From CAVSWT01 sp963777515 (lineage in GTDB: Bacteria > Bacteroidota > Ignavibacteria > Ignavibacteriales > Ignavibacteriaceae): a DNA stretch of 64,000 nucleotides. Location: assembly GCA_963777515.1 (NCBI GenBank), contig CAVZQU010000006.1:186001-250000 (forward strand), read 5' to 3'. The notes under the pieces were generated by a model that saw only the letters and a list, made by a program, of their open reading frames with translations, was not told the DNA's origin and did no database searches. Positions 28,517 through 39,598 of the stretch are shown here, in pieces. How positions within the stretch are numbered: position 1 is the first letter of the stretch; each line of letters starts with the position of its first letter. Made by a program: the position numbers and the translations under genes.

Positions 28517-31456
28517 ATGAGGCGTTGTGTGTATAGAATAAATAAAAAAATTCTCGCGATGTCTATTTCACTTATTTTGTTTTTTCTCATAGACCCTTTA
28601 TCAGCCCAGACAGCAACAATTAGAGGAATTGTTATTGACTCTGTATCAAGTGAACCTTTACCGGGAGCAAATATTATATTAACAGGGACAAGTATTGGCA
28701 CTGCCAGTAATACTGAAGGAAAATTTTTAATTAGAAATATTCCAGCTGGTACCTATAAAGTAAAAGCTAGTTATGTTGGATATAAAACGAATGATTTTGA
28801 AATTAATTTAAAAGCCGGTAGAACATTTGAGACAGAGTTTAAGCTAAGCCCTGTTGGAATAGAAGGGCAAACCGTAGTTATTACAGCACAAGCAAGCGGA
28901 CAAAACGAAGCAATTAATCAACAATTATCATCGCTTCAAATCAAAAATGTTGTCTCTTTAGCACGTATTCAAGAATTACCTGATGCTAACGCTGCCGAGT
29001 CGGTTGCCAGGCTTCCCGGTGTTTCAATTATCAGGGAAGGAGGTGAAGGTGCTCAGGTGGTTATAAGGGGGTTGTCTCCACAATACAATCAGGTTACCAT
29101 TGATGGCGTTCAATTACCTGGGAATGTTGTATCTAATGATCCAAATTCACAGACTACACTTTTAGGTGATCGCGCTACCAACCTAAGTATGATTTCATCA
29201 AGTATGCTTGGGGGTATTGAAGTAATAAAAGCAATAACACCTGACATGGATGCTGCAGTATTAGGAGGAGTAGTTAATTTTGGGTTAAGAAAGGCAGTGA
29301 AAGAAAAATTCTCAAAACCATCTTTTGAATTATTAACTCAAGGCAGATATGATCAATTAAAAAGTTCTTATAATGATTATATGTTTGTAGGTTCTTATGA
29401 ACAGCGATTCTTTGACCAATCATTTGGAATATTTTTTCAAGGATCAACTGAAAAAAGAAATCTTAGTGCCAATCAATTTGGAGCTCCTTATAATTTGGAA
29501 GATAAACAGCATGGCGATGCAGGAATACCTAATCTAGTTTCTGTAAATCTAACTGATGTTTTTCGAATATAGAAAAAGAAACGCAGTTACAATGGTAGTG
29601 GACTATGATCATTCACACGGAAGCATTGGATTTATGAATTTTTTTAGTACAAGCGATACAAAAGCTACATCCAGGGTAGAAAGAATATCTTCAACGGGTA
29701 GTGACATGTTTTATAATGGAATCGACGCAAATAATAAATTAAATGTAATTACCAATATTTTAAGCATTAAACAAGACATTCCAATATTTCATGTTGATTT
29801 AAGATTATCACATACATATTCCGAGAGCCATAATCCTGAAGATTTAACGGTTACTTTTTGGCAAGATGAATCAGGTTTAACAGGTTTGGGAGATTTAACT
29901 AAAGTATCTCCAAAAATGTTGTACTCATTAGCAAAACCAGATGCATCAACAGCTAGAATGAGTAATATAAATACTTCACAAAATTTTTCTAGAGATAGAA
30001 CCTTATCAGGAGCATTAGATTTACAGACTGATTTTGTAATTTCAGATTTCTTAACTACCAAAATTAAATTCGGAGGAATGTATCAGCGTCGTGAAAGAAG
30101 TTATGATATTAATTATGGACATGGTGGTAATTTACAACTAGGCGGAGGAAATACCGTAGCATTGATTTTAAAAGCTTATCCTAACATGCAGGTTTATGGA
30201 AGTGGTTTAGCATTATCAAATTTTATAAATGATTCATATTCCTACGGGAATTTTTAAAAGGTGAATACTCAATCGCTTATCCTATGAATATTGGGTTAAT
30301 GCATGATATTTTAAATATTGTCAGATATGCTTCAAATGCAGATGGGTATAATGTTAATGACGAAATTTCAATTATATATGACTATCACGGTACCGAAGAT
30401 AAAAGCGCTGCATATGCAATGACTACTTTCAGTTTGGGCGAAGATTTCAGTCTATTACCAGGAGTACGATATCAAAACCTAACAACAAGTTATTTCGCTT
30501 ATCGCGATGAAAGAATACCGGGCAAATATTCTCTTAGTGATACTACGGTTACAAAGCCACATGGATATTGGCTCCCAATGATCCATGCAATCTATAAGCC
30601 TTTGAGTTGGCTGCAAATTCATTTTGCTTATACTAATACTTTAAATTATCCTGATTATAATGCTATAGTTCCGAGATATGATATTACTTCAGGATGCTAT
30701 TTCCTATAATAATTATAATTTAAAACCATGCCACCTCGGAAAATTATGATTTGGTTTTTTCATTTTATAATAATGAACTAGGTTTATTTACAATTGATGG
30801 ATTCAAAAAAAGAATTAAAGATTTAATATTTGAATCAACAACTTATGTGACTGATTTGAGTAAATATCCTGATTTACCACAAGATAGGAACCCAGTTATA
30901 TGAATTTAATACTTATATAAATAATCCAATCCCAATTGATCTTTGGGGAATTGAGTCTGATTGGCAGACTCATTTTTGGTATTTGCCTGATCCTTTTTCA
31001 GGCATAGTATTTAATATAAATTATACTCACATCTTTTCGGAAGCAAGTTATCCTAAAAGTACTTATAATGTTTCTTATGATGAGGAAGGCAATTTTGTTA
31101 GCACAATTGTAGATACGTTTTACACAACAAGAATGTTAAATCAGCCAAATGACATTCTTAACATGGCTTTAGGGTTTGATAATGGAGGATTTTCAGGAAG
31201 GCTATCATTACTTTATCAAGATAACATTTTCAAGAAACCGGATTTCTGGTTACAGAATAGAATCAACTCTGACAAATACATTCGGTGGGACCTTTCTATT
31301 AGACAAGAGCTGCCATGGTATGGTATTCAAGTTTTTCTTAATCTAAACAACATTACTGGTGAAGATGATGCTGATTTAAATGAGAAGAATAATGTTGTAG
31401 TTAATAGAGAGCGCTATGGAATGACCGCTGATGTTGGGTTAAGAATTAAATTATAA
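28517..31456 (+). pseudogene. TonB-dependent receptor 1, SusD-less type, broken by five frameshifts
   Basis: Four pieces (28517-29572, 29556-30257, 30284-30709, 30983-31456) and the stretch between the last two join into one ~978-residue receptor if an extra T near 29570, a missing T at 30251-30255, an extra base near 30694-30698, an extra T near 30729 and an extra C at 30891-30893 are corrected. Order: signal peptide, carboxypeptidase-regulatory-like beta domain (GIVIDSVSSEPLPGANIILTG), plug domain (ANAAESVARLPGVSIIREGG, VIRGLSPQYNQVTIDGVQLP), then a 22-strand barrel ending with hydrophobic RIKL. KAITPDMDAAVLGGVVNFGL matches the TonB-Xanth-Caul class, not SusC. The protein is closely similar to receptor 3 at 42523, which allowed the breaks to be placed. 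It would take up oligosaccharides across the outer membrane. Read error is likelier than true decay. Confidence 0.87.
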
Positions 31457-31758
31457 TTTTATTATTTCTAAATAGAGCCTTTATTATTCAAAATTAATAT
31501 GTAGTAATCTTGGGTTTAAATGAAAAGTATATTCATCTGAAAGAAGTGATTAAAAAACTAATATGTCAATTAGACTGTCAAATTTCTAATAATAAAATTT
31601 AATAAACATTTGTGTAAGAAGTCATCTGTTAGTTGGTTATTTGTACAGTCATATTTGAAAAGTAATCCTATTTCAAGGCATTGCATAAATTACATGAAAC
31701 AAATATCCTTATTCAAGATGATTTAATTCTCTAGAATACTTTTTGATAAGGAATTGCT
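31457..31758. other. 302-base intergenic gap without recognised features
   Basis: AT-rich DNA between the first and second TonB receptors. I found no hairpin, -7 element or small gene that I would defend; it presumably holds a promoter for the second receptor operon. Confidence 0.4.
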
Positions 31759-34650
31759 GTGTATAAGAGAAACAAAAGATTTTATATAAAATTTGTATTG
31801 CTATTATTTCCTTTACTGATAAATAATATTTCTGCTCAATCGGTTACGTTGAAAGGAACAGTCGTTGATTCCATTTCAAATGAAATTTTAATTGGAGCAA
31901 ATGTAATTTTAGTCGGAACAAGTATAGGGACTGCAAGTGATAAAAATGGGAAATTCATAATTAGGAATGTTCCAGCAGGTGCATATAAAATCAGAGCAAC
32001 TTATGTTGGATACAAAGAAAATGAAATTAGGTTGAAATTAATAGCAGGTCGTACAATAGAAATTTTAATAAAATTAATACCTGCAAGTATTGAAGGTAAA
32101 ACAGTAACAATAACGGCACAGGCTAATAATCAAATTGATGCTATTAACAAGCAGTTAGCTGCGGAACAAATTAAAAATGTTGTTTCTTCAGAACGTATTC
32201 TTAAACTGCCAGATATGAATGCGGCAGATGTTGCAGCAAGGCTCCCAGGAGTTTCACTTATAAGAAACGGCGGTGAAGGTGCAGAAATTGTTATCCGAGG
32301 TTTAGCACCACAATACAATCAAATAACAATTGATGGTATTCAGCTTCCTCCTAATATTGCTGTAAATGGAGAATATACGCAATCATCCTTGGTGGGGGAT
32401 AGATCAACAAATCTGAGCATGATTTCTTCTGGAATCCTAGGCGGTATAGAAGTTATTAAAGCAATTACACCTGATATGGATGCCGCAGTTTTTGGTGGAA
32501 TAGTAAATTTCGATTTAAAGAAAGCAAAGCTGGACAGCTCAAATTCACCCTCCTTTGAAGTGACCACACAAGGAGGATATAATTTTTTAAAGTACAATTA
32601 CAATAATTATAGATTTTCGGGTACTTATCAGCAGCGTTTTTTTTCTCAAAAGTTAGGTTTTTTTCTCCAAAGTTCTTATGAATTGAGAAATCCTGGCGGT
32701 AATAATTTAAATGCAAATTATAACCTTTCTGATAAGCTTCATGGAGATGTCGGTATTCCTGATTTAACATATGTCGGTTTAGGCGACTACTTAAGTAGAT
32801 ATGAAAGAGTAGATTTAACCTCTGTGCTAGATTATAATCATTCTTCAGGTGAATTAGAATTAAAAAATCTTTTTTCCAAATATGATATTAAAAGAGTTTA
32901 TAGAGGCGAATCGATTTACCCGAATTCTTTATATTATACAGCAACTGACATTCGCGAAAGATTAAATTCAATTGTAAACATCTTTAGTATCAAGCAGGAG
33001 ATACCATTTTTTAATTTTGATTTAAAACTTGCTCACGCCTATTCAGAAAGCCCATCTCCTAAAAATTTATCAATAGCTTTTTATCAAAGATCAATCCTAG
33101 GTAACATTTCAAAAGCATCACCCCAAAAAGTTACATCGTTAGTCGTTCCAAACGAATATACTGCCAGGTATAGTGGAATTTCAGATAATTCAAATTTCGT
33201 AAGAGACAGGGCATTAACCGCAATGACTGACTTTACTTCTAATTATTATGTTGCGGATTTTTTTACTGCAAATGTAAAATTCGGGGGTATGTTCCAATAT
33301 CGTAAAAGATCCTATGATTATAATCAATGGTCAGGCCCTGCTTCTCAGCCATCAGTTTCAATTTCACAAATATTAAGCAGCTATTGGGGATCTCAAATTA
33401 ACAATTACAGTCCGGTTATAAGAAATTTTATTGATAAAGATTATTCATTTGGAAATTACTTTAATGGTGATTATACTATTTATTATCCGGTAGATATAAA
33501 TATTTTAAACTTAATTTATGATCAGTACTGGAGTCCTGAACTTACGAAGAATGATAAATTTCAATCTACTATTCGAGATTACAACGGTACAGAAAGTAGA
33601 AGCGCCGGATATGTTATGTCTAAAATTAATTTTGATGATGTACTAACCCTGCTGCCTGGTGTTCGATATCAAAATCTTACCACAACTTATTTGGGGCACA
33701 GAATTGAAATAACTTATCCTCAAAACTACAATTACAATATTGCAACAAAAACTGAAGCTCATGGATATTGGCTTCCAATGCTTCATTTAATTTACAAACC
33801 TCTTTCTTGGTTTCAATTACATTTTGCTTACACAAATACTTTAAACTATCCTCCCTATTCTGCTATTGTGCCAAGTTACAAAATTGATCAAACATCAATT
33901 ACTTACAATAATTATACATTAAAACCGGCAACATCAGAAAACTATGATCTTGTGTTCTCATTTTTTAATAATGAAATTGGATTATTTACGATTGACGGCT
34001 TTAAGAAAAGAATTAAAAATCTGGTGTTTTCAAATCATACTTTTGTTACTGATTTAAGTCCTTATCCGGATTTACCACAGAGAAATCAATTATACATTTT
34101 TGATACTTATATAAATAATCCAATACCAATTGATATTTGGGGAATCGAAACTGAATGGCAAACTCATTTCTGGTATTTGCCGCAGCCTTTTTCCTGGATT
34201 GATTTTACAATTAATTATTCTCATATATTTTCGCAAGCTTCATATCCCAAAGGTGAACTTTATTATGATTATAAGGAAGACGGCAGCTTTACAAAAATTA
34301 TAGTTAACCAATTCTATCAATCTAGACTACTGGATCAACCTAATGACATTTTAAACTCCTCAATAGGAATTGATTATAAAGGATTTTCAGGAAGAGTTTC
34401 AGTTGTTTATATTAATAATATATTTCAAAAAGCGGATTTCTGGCTGCAGAATAGGGTTGTTTCAGATAAATCAACTCGGTGGGATATTTCGATTAGACAA
34501 TCACTTCCTTGGTATAATGCTCAACTTTTTCTTGATCTAATTAATATTACAGGAACTGACGAAACTAGTCTAAATCAAAGAACTAATTTACCTGTTTCAA
34601 TTTCAAGGTATGGAATGTTTGCTAATATGGGACTGAACATAAAGTTTTAA
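31759..34650 (+). CDS. TonB-dependent receptor 2, SusD-less type
   Basis: The 963-residue outer-membrane receptor is intact and starts at a GTG behind AAGGAATTGCT. After a signal peptide (ending NNISAQ) it has a carboxypeptidase-regulatory-like domain (GTVVDSISNEILIGANVILVG), a plug (AADVAARLPGVSLIRNGGEG, VIRGLAPQYNQITIDGIQLP), the KAITPDMDAAVFGGIVNFDL signature and a long barrel with GFSGRVSVVYINNIFQKADF and a C-terminus ending NIKF. It is a clear paralogue of receptors 1 and 3, but more diverged from each than they are from one another. No SusD homologue is encoded nearby. It leads an operon with GH18 (5 bases downstream), GH130, CBM9-like, GH125 and GH3 genes, so import of an N-glycan or its fragment is the natural role. 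Confidence 0.92.
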   Translation: MYKRNKRFYIKFVLLLFPLLINNISAQSVTLKGTVVDSISNEILIGANVILVGTSIGTASDKNGKFIIRNVPAGAYKIRATYVGYKENEIRLKLIAGRTIEILIKLIPASIEGKTVTITAQANNQIDAINKQLAAEQIKNVVSSERILKLPDMNAADVAARLPGVSLIRNGGEGAEIVIRGLAPQYNQITIDGIQLPPNIAVNGEYTQSSLVGDRSTNLSMISSGILGGIEVIKAITPDMDAAVFGGIVNFDLKKAKLDSSNSPSFEVTTQGGYNFLKYNYNNYRFSGTYQQRFFSQKLGFFLQSSYELRNPGGNNLNANYNLSDKLHGDVGIPDLTYVGLGDYLSRYERVDLTSVLDYNHSSGELELKNLFSKYDIKRVYRGESIYPNSLYYTATDIRERLNSIVNIFSIKQEIPFFNFDLKLAHAYSESPSPKNLSIAFYQRSILGNISKASPQKVTSLVVPNEYTARYSGISDNSNFVRDRALTAMTDFTSNYYVADFFTANVKFGGMFQYRKRSYDYNQWSGPASQPSVSISQILSSYWGSQINNYSPVIRNFIDKDYSFGNYFNGDYTIYYPVDINILNLIYDQYWSPELTKNDKFQSTIRDYNGTESRSAGYVMSKINFDDVLTLLPGVRYQNLTTTYLGHRIEITYPQNYNYNIATKTEAHGYWLPMLHLIYKPLSWFQLHFAYTNTLNYPPYSAIVPSYKIDQTSITYNNYTLKPATSENYDLVFSFFNNEIGLFTIDGFKKRIKNLVFSNHTFVTDLSPYPDLPQRNQLYIFDTYINNPIPIDIWGIETEWQTHFWYLPQPFSWIDFTINYSHIFSQASYPKGELYYDYKEDGSFTKIIVNQFYQSRLLDQPNDILNSSIGIDYKGFSGRVSVVYINNIFQKADFWLQNRVVSDKSTRWDISIRQSLPWYNAQLFLDLINITGTDETSLNQRTNLPVSISRYGMFANMGLNIKF

Positions 34651-34655
34651 TTTAA

Positions 34656-35871
34656 ATGATAAAAATATTTTTAATAAAAATTGTAATGTTGTTTATACTA
34701 TCAAGTAGTATTACAGCAGCTTTGCAATTGACAAAGAATGAAATTCCTTCATCAACGAATAATAAAGTAGCTTATTATGTTTTTGATTCGGGCGGCCCGG
34801 ATCATTTTTCTCTTACTTCATTTACCGATGAAGCAAATATTGTAGTTCTGTTTGAAGGGAAACTATGGGAATTAGCTGATTCAGTCCATTATTCTACAGG
34901 CTGGATGAGAAATGTTAATTATCATTATTATAGTGAAATCATTAAGAGATGTCAGAATTTTACAATCTCGAGGTGTGAAAGTATTAATGAATGTTGATGA
35001 CGCTCCTTCATGGAGTACTTCAACACCATTTACAACTTATGACAGCGTTAAATATGACTATCAGCAATTTGCTGAATTCATTAAAACCTGTGCAATAGAT
35101 TCACTTCATCTAGACGGGATTTCCCTTGACATTGAGCATAGAGCTCAGGCTAATAGTAACTATAAATCTTTATTAAAAGAACTGGGAAAATACTTCGGCC
35201 CTTTGTCATCAAATAGTGATTCTCAAATGTATATTGCTGCGATGTTTAAAGGATATTGGGGAGAACCCGGATATGATATTGGCAGGTCAAAAGATATCAT
35301 GTCGCATTTAAATTTTTTAATGGATATGGCTTATTTTAATTCTGATTATGTTGGACGTTTCAATCAGTGGGCAGATTCCATTGGTTCTACCAAAGTAATG
35401 ATCGGAGTATTAATTGATAATAATGACTTGAATTTTGCTGCCGGAGTAGCCGAATGGCAGCCATCTTTAGGGCCTAAAGCGGGCATAATGGTTTACGCTG
35501 CAAATAACCTTAAATCATATACCGACTCTGTTTTTAACTCTCTTGTTGTTCCTGTAACAGATGTAAAAGAGAATAATTATAAAGTTGTAACAGAAAATTT
35601 TAATCTTTTTCAGAATTATCCAAACCCATTTAATCCATCTACAAAAATTTCATTCTCTCTTCCTCAAGATGGGAATGTAAATTTAAAGATATATGATTTA
35701 CTTGGTAGAGAATTAAAAACTTTGGTTGATAAAGAAATGGTAAAAGGTAATTACTCAATGGATTTCAATGCTTCAAATTATGCAAGCGGTTTATATTTTG
35801 CTAGGTTGATTGTTCAATTAAATAATTCTAAAACTTATACAAAAACAATTAAAATGATTTTAAATAAATAA
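34656..35871 (+). CDS. GH18 endo-beta-N-acetylglucosaminidase-like, T9SS-exported, one frameshift
   Basis: Two overlapping frames (34656-34997 and 34912-35871) become one ~404-residue protein when an extra A near 34945-34947 is removed. A signal peptide (about 1-23) leads into a GH18-type barrel with KVLMNVDDAP and the catalytic strand LDGISLDIEH, where Glu (about residue 160) is the expected general acid; the first Asp of the usual DGxDxDxE is Ser here. Short length and this strand resemble the endo-H/endo-F branch, which cuts the chitobiose core of N-glycans. The last ~80 residues are a type A T9SS sorting domain (NLFQNYPNPFNPSTKISF ... KTIKMILNK), so the enzyme is placed on the cell surface or secreted. 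It starts five bases after receptor 2, suggesting cut-and-import coupling. The Ser substitution leaves some doubt about catalytic rate. Confidence 0.8.
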
Positions 35872-35895
35872 CTAACAATCTAATTTATAAATACA

Positions 35896-36859
35896 ATGCT
35901 AAAACGAAATTCAAAAAATCCAATTGTTACTCGAGAAAATATTCCGAACATTCCTCCTTATATGGTGGATGTTACTTCTGTTTTCAATCCAGGCGCAATA
36001 AAATTTAATAATAAATATATTCTTCTTCTTAGAGTTCAAAATAGAGGAAGAGAAACTTTTATTGTTAAAGCAGAAAGCAATAATGGAATTGATTTTAAAG
36101 TTGATAATAAAATGGTTGACTTTAAAGGGATGGAAAAAGTTAAAAGAAAAAATCTATCATATTTATGATGCCCGAATAACTAAACTAGAAAACAGCTATT
36201 ATATCATGTTTGCAATGGATATGGATGAAGGGTGCCAGCTTGGATTAGCAAAGACAAACGATTTTGAAGAGTTTGAGTTTCTTGGAATTGTTTCTGAAGG
36301 TGATGTGAGAAATGGAGTTTTATTTCCTGAAAAAGTTAACGGCAAATATTTACGATTTGACCGCCCAAATAAAGTTCAATTAGAAGGCGGGCCATCTTCA
36401 GGCAGTTCAATTGTTTTATCGGAATCAGAAGATCTTTTTAAATGGAAAACAGTAAAACCAGTTATGAACGGAAGATTTCATTACTGGGATGAAAATATCG
36501 GTTCAGGGCCGCCGCCTGTTAAAACCAAAGAAGGCTGGCTGCATATTTATCATGGAGTAGCTTTACATTTTGCCAGCTCAAATATTTATCAAGCCGGTGT
36601 TGCTTTGCATGATTTGAATGATCCTTCTATTGTATTGTACAGAGGGAAATATAATATTTTAGAGCCGCGCGAATTATATGAGCTGACCGGTCAGGTTCCA
36701 AATGTAGTTTTCCCATGTGGAATGGTCGTAGAAGAATATGATGAAAACGGATTTGCACTACCGGGAAGCGAAGTAAAGGTTTATTATGGTGCCGCAGATA
36801 CCTCTATAGGTTTGGCTGTTTCAACAATTAAAGACCTAATTGAAGCAGCCAAACAATAA
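35896..36859 (+). CDS. GH130 beta-1,4-mannosyl phosphorylase, one frameshift
   Basis: The frames 35896-36168 and 36062-36859 join into a ~320-residue protein when one A is removed from the run at 36142-36145. No signal peptide is present, so it acts in the cytoplasm or, as for some relatives, periplasm. GH130 motifs are ARITKLENSYYIMFAMD after the catalytic IYDAR Asp, RNGVLFPEKVNGKYLRFDRP, GSGPPPVKTKEGWLHIYHG, and YYGAADTSIGLA near the end. GH130 enzymes of this length cleave beta-1,4-linked mannosides by phosphorolysis. The subgroup with this sequence look includes mannosyl-GlcNAc phosphorylases that act on the Man-beta-1,4-GlcNAc left after endo-glycosidase and alpha-mannosidase action. That matches its neighbours GH18 (24 bases upstream) and GH125. 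Specificity is inferred, not shown. Confidence 0.87.
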
Positions 36860-36917
36860 TAACAAGTGCATACTGATTATGTATGCTATTTTCTAAACTA
36901 AAATTGCATTATAAAAA

Positions 36918-38018
36918 ATGGCCAAGAAATTAATCTTAATTTTATTTGTTAGCGTTTTTTGTTACGGACAAATTCTTCCAATTCCACAAATTAAATTTTC
37001 GCCTAAACACTATATCTGTTATAAAGCAAGTGAACCTATAAATATTGACGGCAAACTTAATGAATCGGATTGGAGCAAAGCAGAATGGACAGATAATTTT
37101 GTTGATATAGAAGGTTCATCAAAACCTATTCCCAGATTTCGAACACGTGCTAAAATGCTTTGGGATGAAAATTATTTTTACATTGCTGCTGAAATTGATG
37201 AACCGGATATTTGGGGAACGATTAAAAACCGCGATGAAGTAATTTTTTATGATAATGATTTTGAAATTTTTATCGATCCGGACGGCGATACTCATAGGTA
37301 CGCTGAATTTGAAATGAACGCCTTAAATACTGTTTGGGATTTACTTTTAATTAAACCTTATCGCGATACAAAGAACGCTGCAGTTAATAACTGGGATTAC
37401 AAAGGATTAAAAACTGGAGTTGAAATTTACGGCACAATAAATAATCCAAATGATAAAGATAGCTGCTGGACAGTTGAGGTAGCTTTTCCATGGCAGTCAT
37501 TCAAAGAAATTGCAGAAGTAAATACACCTCCAAAAGATAAAGATCAATGGAGATTAAATTTTTCTCGTGTCGAATGGAAAACAGAAGTAAAGGATGGGAA
37601 GTATCAAAAGCAAATTAACCCATCTACAAATAAACCATTTCCTGAGGATAATTGGGTTTGGTCACCACAAGGGGTTGTAAATATGCATTACCCTGAAATG
37701 TGGGGATTTATTCAATTTTCAGATGAAGTAGTCGGTAGCAAACAAGCAGCTTTCGTTGAAAATAAAGATGAAGCTGTCAAATGGTATTTACGAATGATTT
37801 ATTATAAAGAAAGAAATTATTTTGAGACCCATGGAAAATTTACTAGTAACCTCGATAACCTTGGACTTAAAGAAGCAGCTATTGAAGGTTATTCTAAATT
37901 ACCGGTAATTGAATGCACTTCGGATATGTTTGAAGCATATCTGAAATCAAATGACGGCAATAAAAAAATTCATATAAGAAATGATGGATTAACCTGGATA
38001 ACCAGTAACAATAAATAA
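36918..38018 (+). CDS. Exported CBM9-like carbohydrate-binding protein
   Basis: The 366-residue protein has a short signal peptide (about 1-18, ILILFVSVFCYGQ) followed by a family-9-like carbohydrate-binding domain over about residues 30-260. Typical features are INIDGKLNESDWSKAEWTDN, AKMLWDENYFYIAAEIDEPD, NDFEIFIDPDGD and the late WTVEVAFPWQSF. The remaining ~100 residues hold a helical tail that begins with EAVKWYLRMIYYKERNYF. No catalytic motif is visible. Proteins of this kind occur beside glycan-degrading operons and are assumed to bind glycans, but a function for this exact architecture is not known to me. It lies 58 bases after the GH130 gene and 104 before GH125. With no SusD in the locus, it is one candidate for glycan capture. 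The frame is intact. Confidence 0.8.
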   Translation: MAKKLILILFVSVFCYGQILPIPQIKFSPKHYICYKASEPINIDGKLNESDWSKAEWTDNFVDIEGSSKPIPRFRTRAKMLWDENYFYIAAEIDEPDIWGTIKNRDEVIFYDNDFEIFIDPDGDTHRYAEFEMNALNTVWDLLLIKPYRDTKNAAVNNWDYKGLKTGVEIYGTINNPNDKDSCWTVEVAFPWQSFKEIAEVNTPPKDKDQWRLNFSRVEWKTEVKDGKYQKQINPSTNKPFPEDNWVWSPQGVVNMHYPEMWGFIQFSDEVVGSKQAAFVENKDEAVKWYLRMIYYKERNYFETHGKFTSNLDNLGLKEAAIEGYSKLPVIECTSDMFEAYLKSNDGNKKIHIRNDGLTWITSNNK

Positions 38019-38122
38019 TATGAATATAAACTATAATCTTTTATTTATTACCACATTTGCTTTTTAGAATTGTAAACTTATATTTCAAGAAAAATAAATT
38101 TTATCAATTTAGAAGTTAATCA

Positions 38123-39556
38123 TTGTCTAACCGAAGAGAATTTATTAAGACTGCTGCATTAGCTGCTGCCGGATTAAGCAGCAATAAGTTTTTATTAAAA
38201 TCATTTAACACTAAAAGTATTAATATGAGTAAAAGACCTGCACCAAAGGATAGAAAGTTTGTCAGCGAAGCAGTTGACAATGCAATTATAGAAATAAAAA
38301 ATTCAATTAAAGACGAAAAGCTTGCGCGAATTTTTGAAAACTGTTTCCCAAACACTCTAGATACTACCGTTAACTTTAGGATGGAAAACGGCAAGCCCGA
38401 CACATTTGTAATTACAGGTGACATAAATGCAATGTGGCTTAGAGATTCTTCCGCACAAGTTTCTCATTATATCCCTTTAGCAGTTAAAGATGAAAAATTA
38501 AAAACAATGTTAATGGGAGTAATAAATCGTCAAACTAAATGCATTCTTATTGATCCTTATGCAAATGCATTTAATGATGGACCAACAGGCGGCGGATGGG
38601 AAAGTGATGCTACCGATATGAAACCTGAACTTCATGAAAGAAAATGGGAAATTGATTCGCTTTGTCACCCAATTAATTTGGCATATAAATTTTGGAAAAC
38701 AACCGGTGAGATTAAATGTTTTGATGATGATTGGCAAAAAGCGATGAAGCTTGTCGTTAAAACTTTTAAGGAACAGCAAAGATTTGATTATTTAGGCCCG
38801 TATAATTTTTTAAGAAAGACCGAATGGAGTACAGACACTGTTCCAGGCTGTGGATACGGAAATCCTGTTAAACCAGTAGGATTGATCGTGTCTATTTTTC
38901 GCCCTTCTGATGACGCTACTATTTTTCCTTTTTTAATTCCATCAAATTTATTTGCAGTACAGGCTTTAAAGAACTTATCAGAAATTTTTTCAACTGTAAT
39001 TAAAGATGAAACTTTTGCAAACGAATGTTTATCACTTTCAAATACTGTTTCAGGAGCAATTAATGAATATGCAATTTCAGAACATATAACTTATGGCAGA
39101 ATTTATGCGTATGAGGTAGATGGTTTTGGAAACAAACTATATATGGATGATGCAAATGTTCCTAGTCTTCTATCACTTCCGTATCTTGGCTGTTGTTCAA
39201 TAGATGATCCGGTTTATAAAAATACCAGGGCTTTATTATTAAGTAGTAATAATCCATACTTCTTTAAAGGGGAAGCCGCAGAGGGAATTGGAAGTCCTCA
39301 TACTCTAGTAAATAAAATTTGGCCTATCGGAATTACGATGCGAGCACTTACCAGCAAAGATGATGATGAAATTATCTATTGCTTAAAAATGTTAAAATCA
39401 ACTGATGACGGAACCGAATTCATGCACGAATCATTTGATAAAGACTATGCTCATGATTATACTCGAAGCTGGTTTGCATGGGCAAATTCATTGTTTGGAG
39501 AATTAATCTTCAAGTTGTACAATGAAAATCCCCAAATTCTGAAAAAAGAAATTTAA
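38123..39556 (+). CDS. GH125 exo-alpha-1,6-mannosidase with Tat-like signal
   Basis: The 477-residue protein begins at a TTG; the N-terminus SNRREFIKTAALAAAGL has a twin-arginine motif followed by a hydrophobic stretch, so Tat export is predicted, unlike the Sec signals of the other enzymes. The GH125 (former DUF1237) domain fills the rest: NTLDTTVNFRMENGKPDTF, GDINAMWLRDSSAQVSHYIP, GWESDATDMKPELHERKWEIDSLCHPINLAYKFW, FSVFRPSDD-like IFRPSDDATIFPFLIPSN and YTRSWFAWANSLFGELI. Catalytic acids are expected in the DRS-like RDSS and in the HERKWEIDS segments. GH125 removes alpha-1,6-linked mannose from N-glycan cores, complementing GH92 and GH38. It lies 42 bases before the GH3 gene. The frame is intact. 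Confidence 0.93.
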   Translation: MSNRREFIKTAALAAAGLSSNKFLLKSFNTKSINMSKRPAPKDRKFVSEAVDNAIIEIKNSIKDEKLARIFENCFPNTLDTTVNFRMENGKPDTFVITGDINAMWLRDSSAQVSHYIPLAVKDEKLKTMLMGVINRQTKCILIDPYANAFNDGPTGGGWESDATDMKPELHERKWEIDSLCHPINLAYKFWKTTGEIKCFDDDWQKAMKLVVKTFKEQQRFDYLGPYNFLRKTEWSTDTVPGCGYGNPVKPVGLIVSIFRPSDDATIFPFLIPSNLFAVQALKNLSEIFSTVIKDETFANECLSLSNTVSGAINEYAISEHITYGRIYAYEVDGFGNKLYMDDANVPSLLSLPYLGCCSIDDPVYKNTRALLLSSNNPYFFKGEAAEGIGSPHTLVNKIWPIGITMRALTSKDDDEIIYCLKMLKSTDDGTEFMHESFDKDYAHDYTRSWFAWANSLFGELIFKLYNENPQILKKEI

Positions 39557-39598
39557 TTTTTGTTCTTCAATATCTTTCCAAATAATCAAAAAGTAACT

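Noticed and set aside
28517..31456. Programmed ribosomal frameshifting in TonB receptor 1 and the other split genes
   Set aside because: The shifts occur in many unrelated genes, lack a common slippery motif, and receptor 1 has five of them; sequence error is simpler.
36868..36886. Hairpin GCATAC/GTATGC after the GH130 gene
   Set aside because: The stem is only six base pairs and lies inside a cotranscribed operon; not enough for a terminator.
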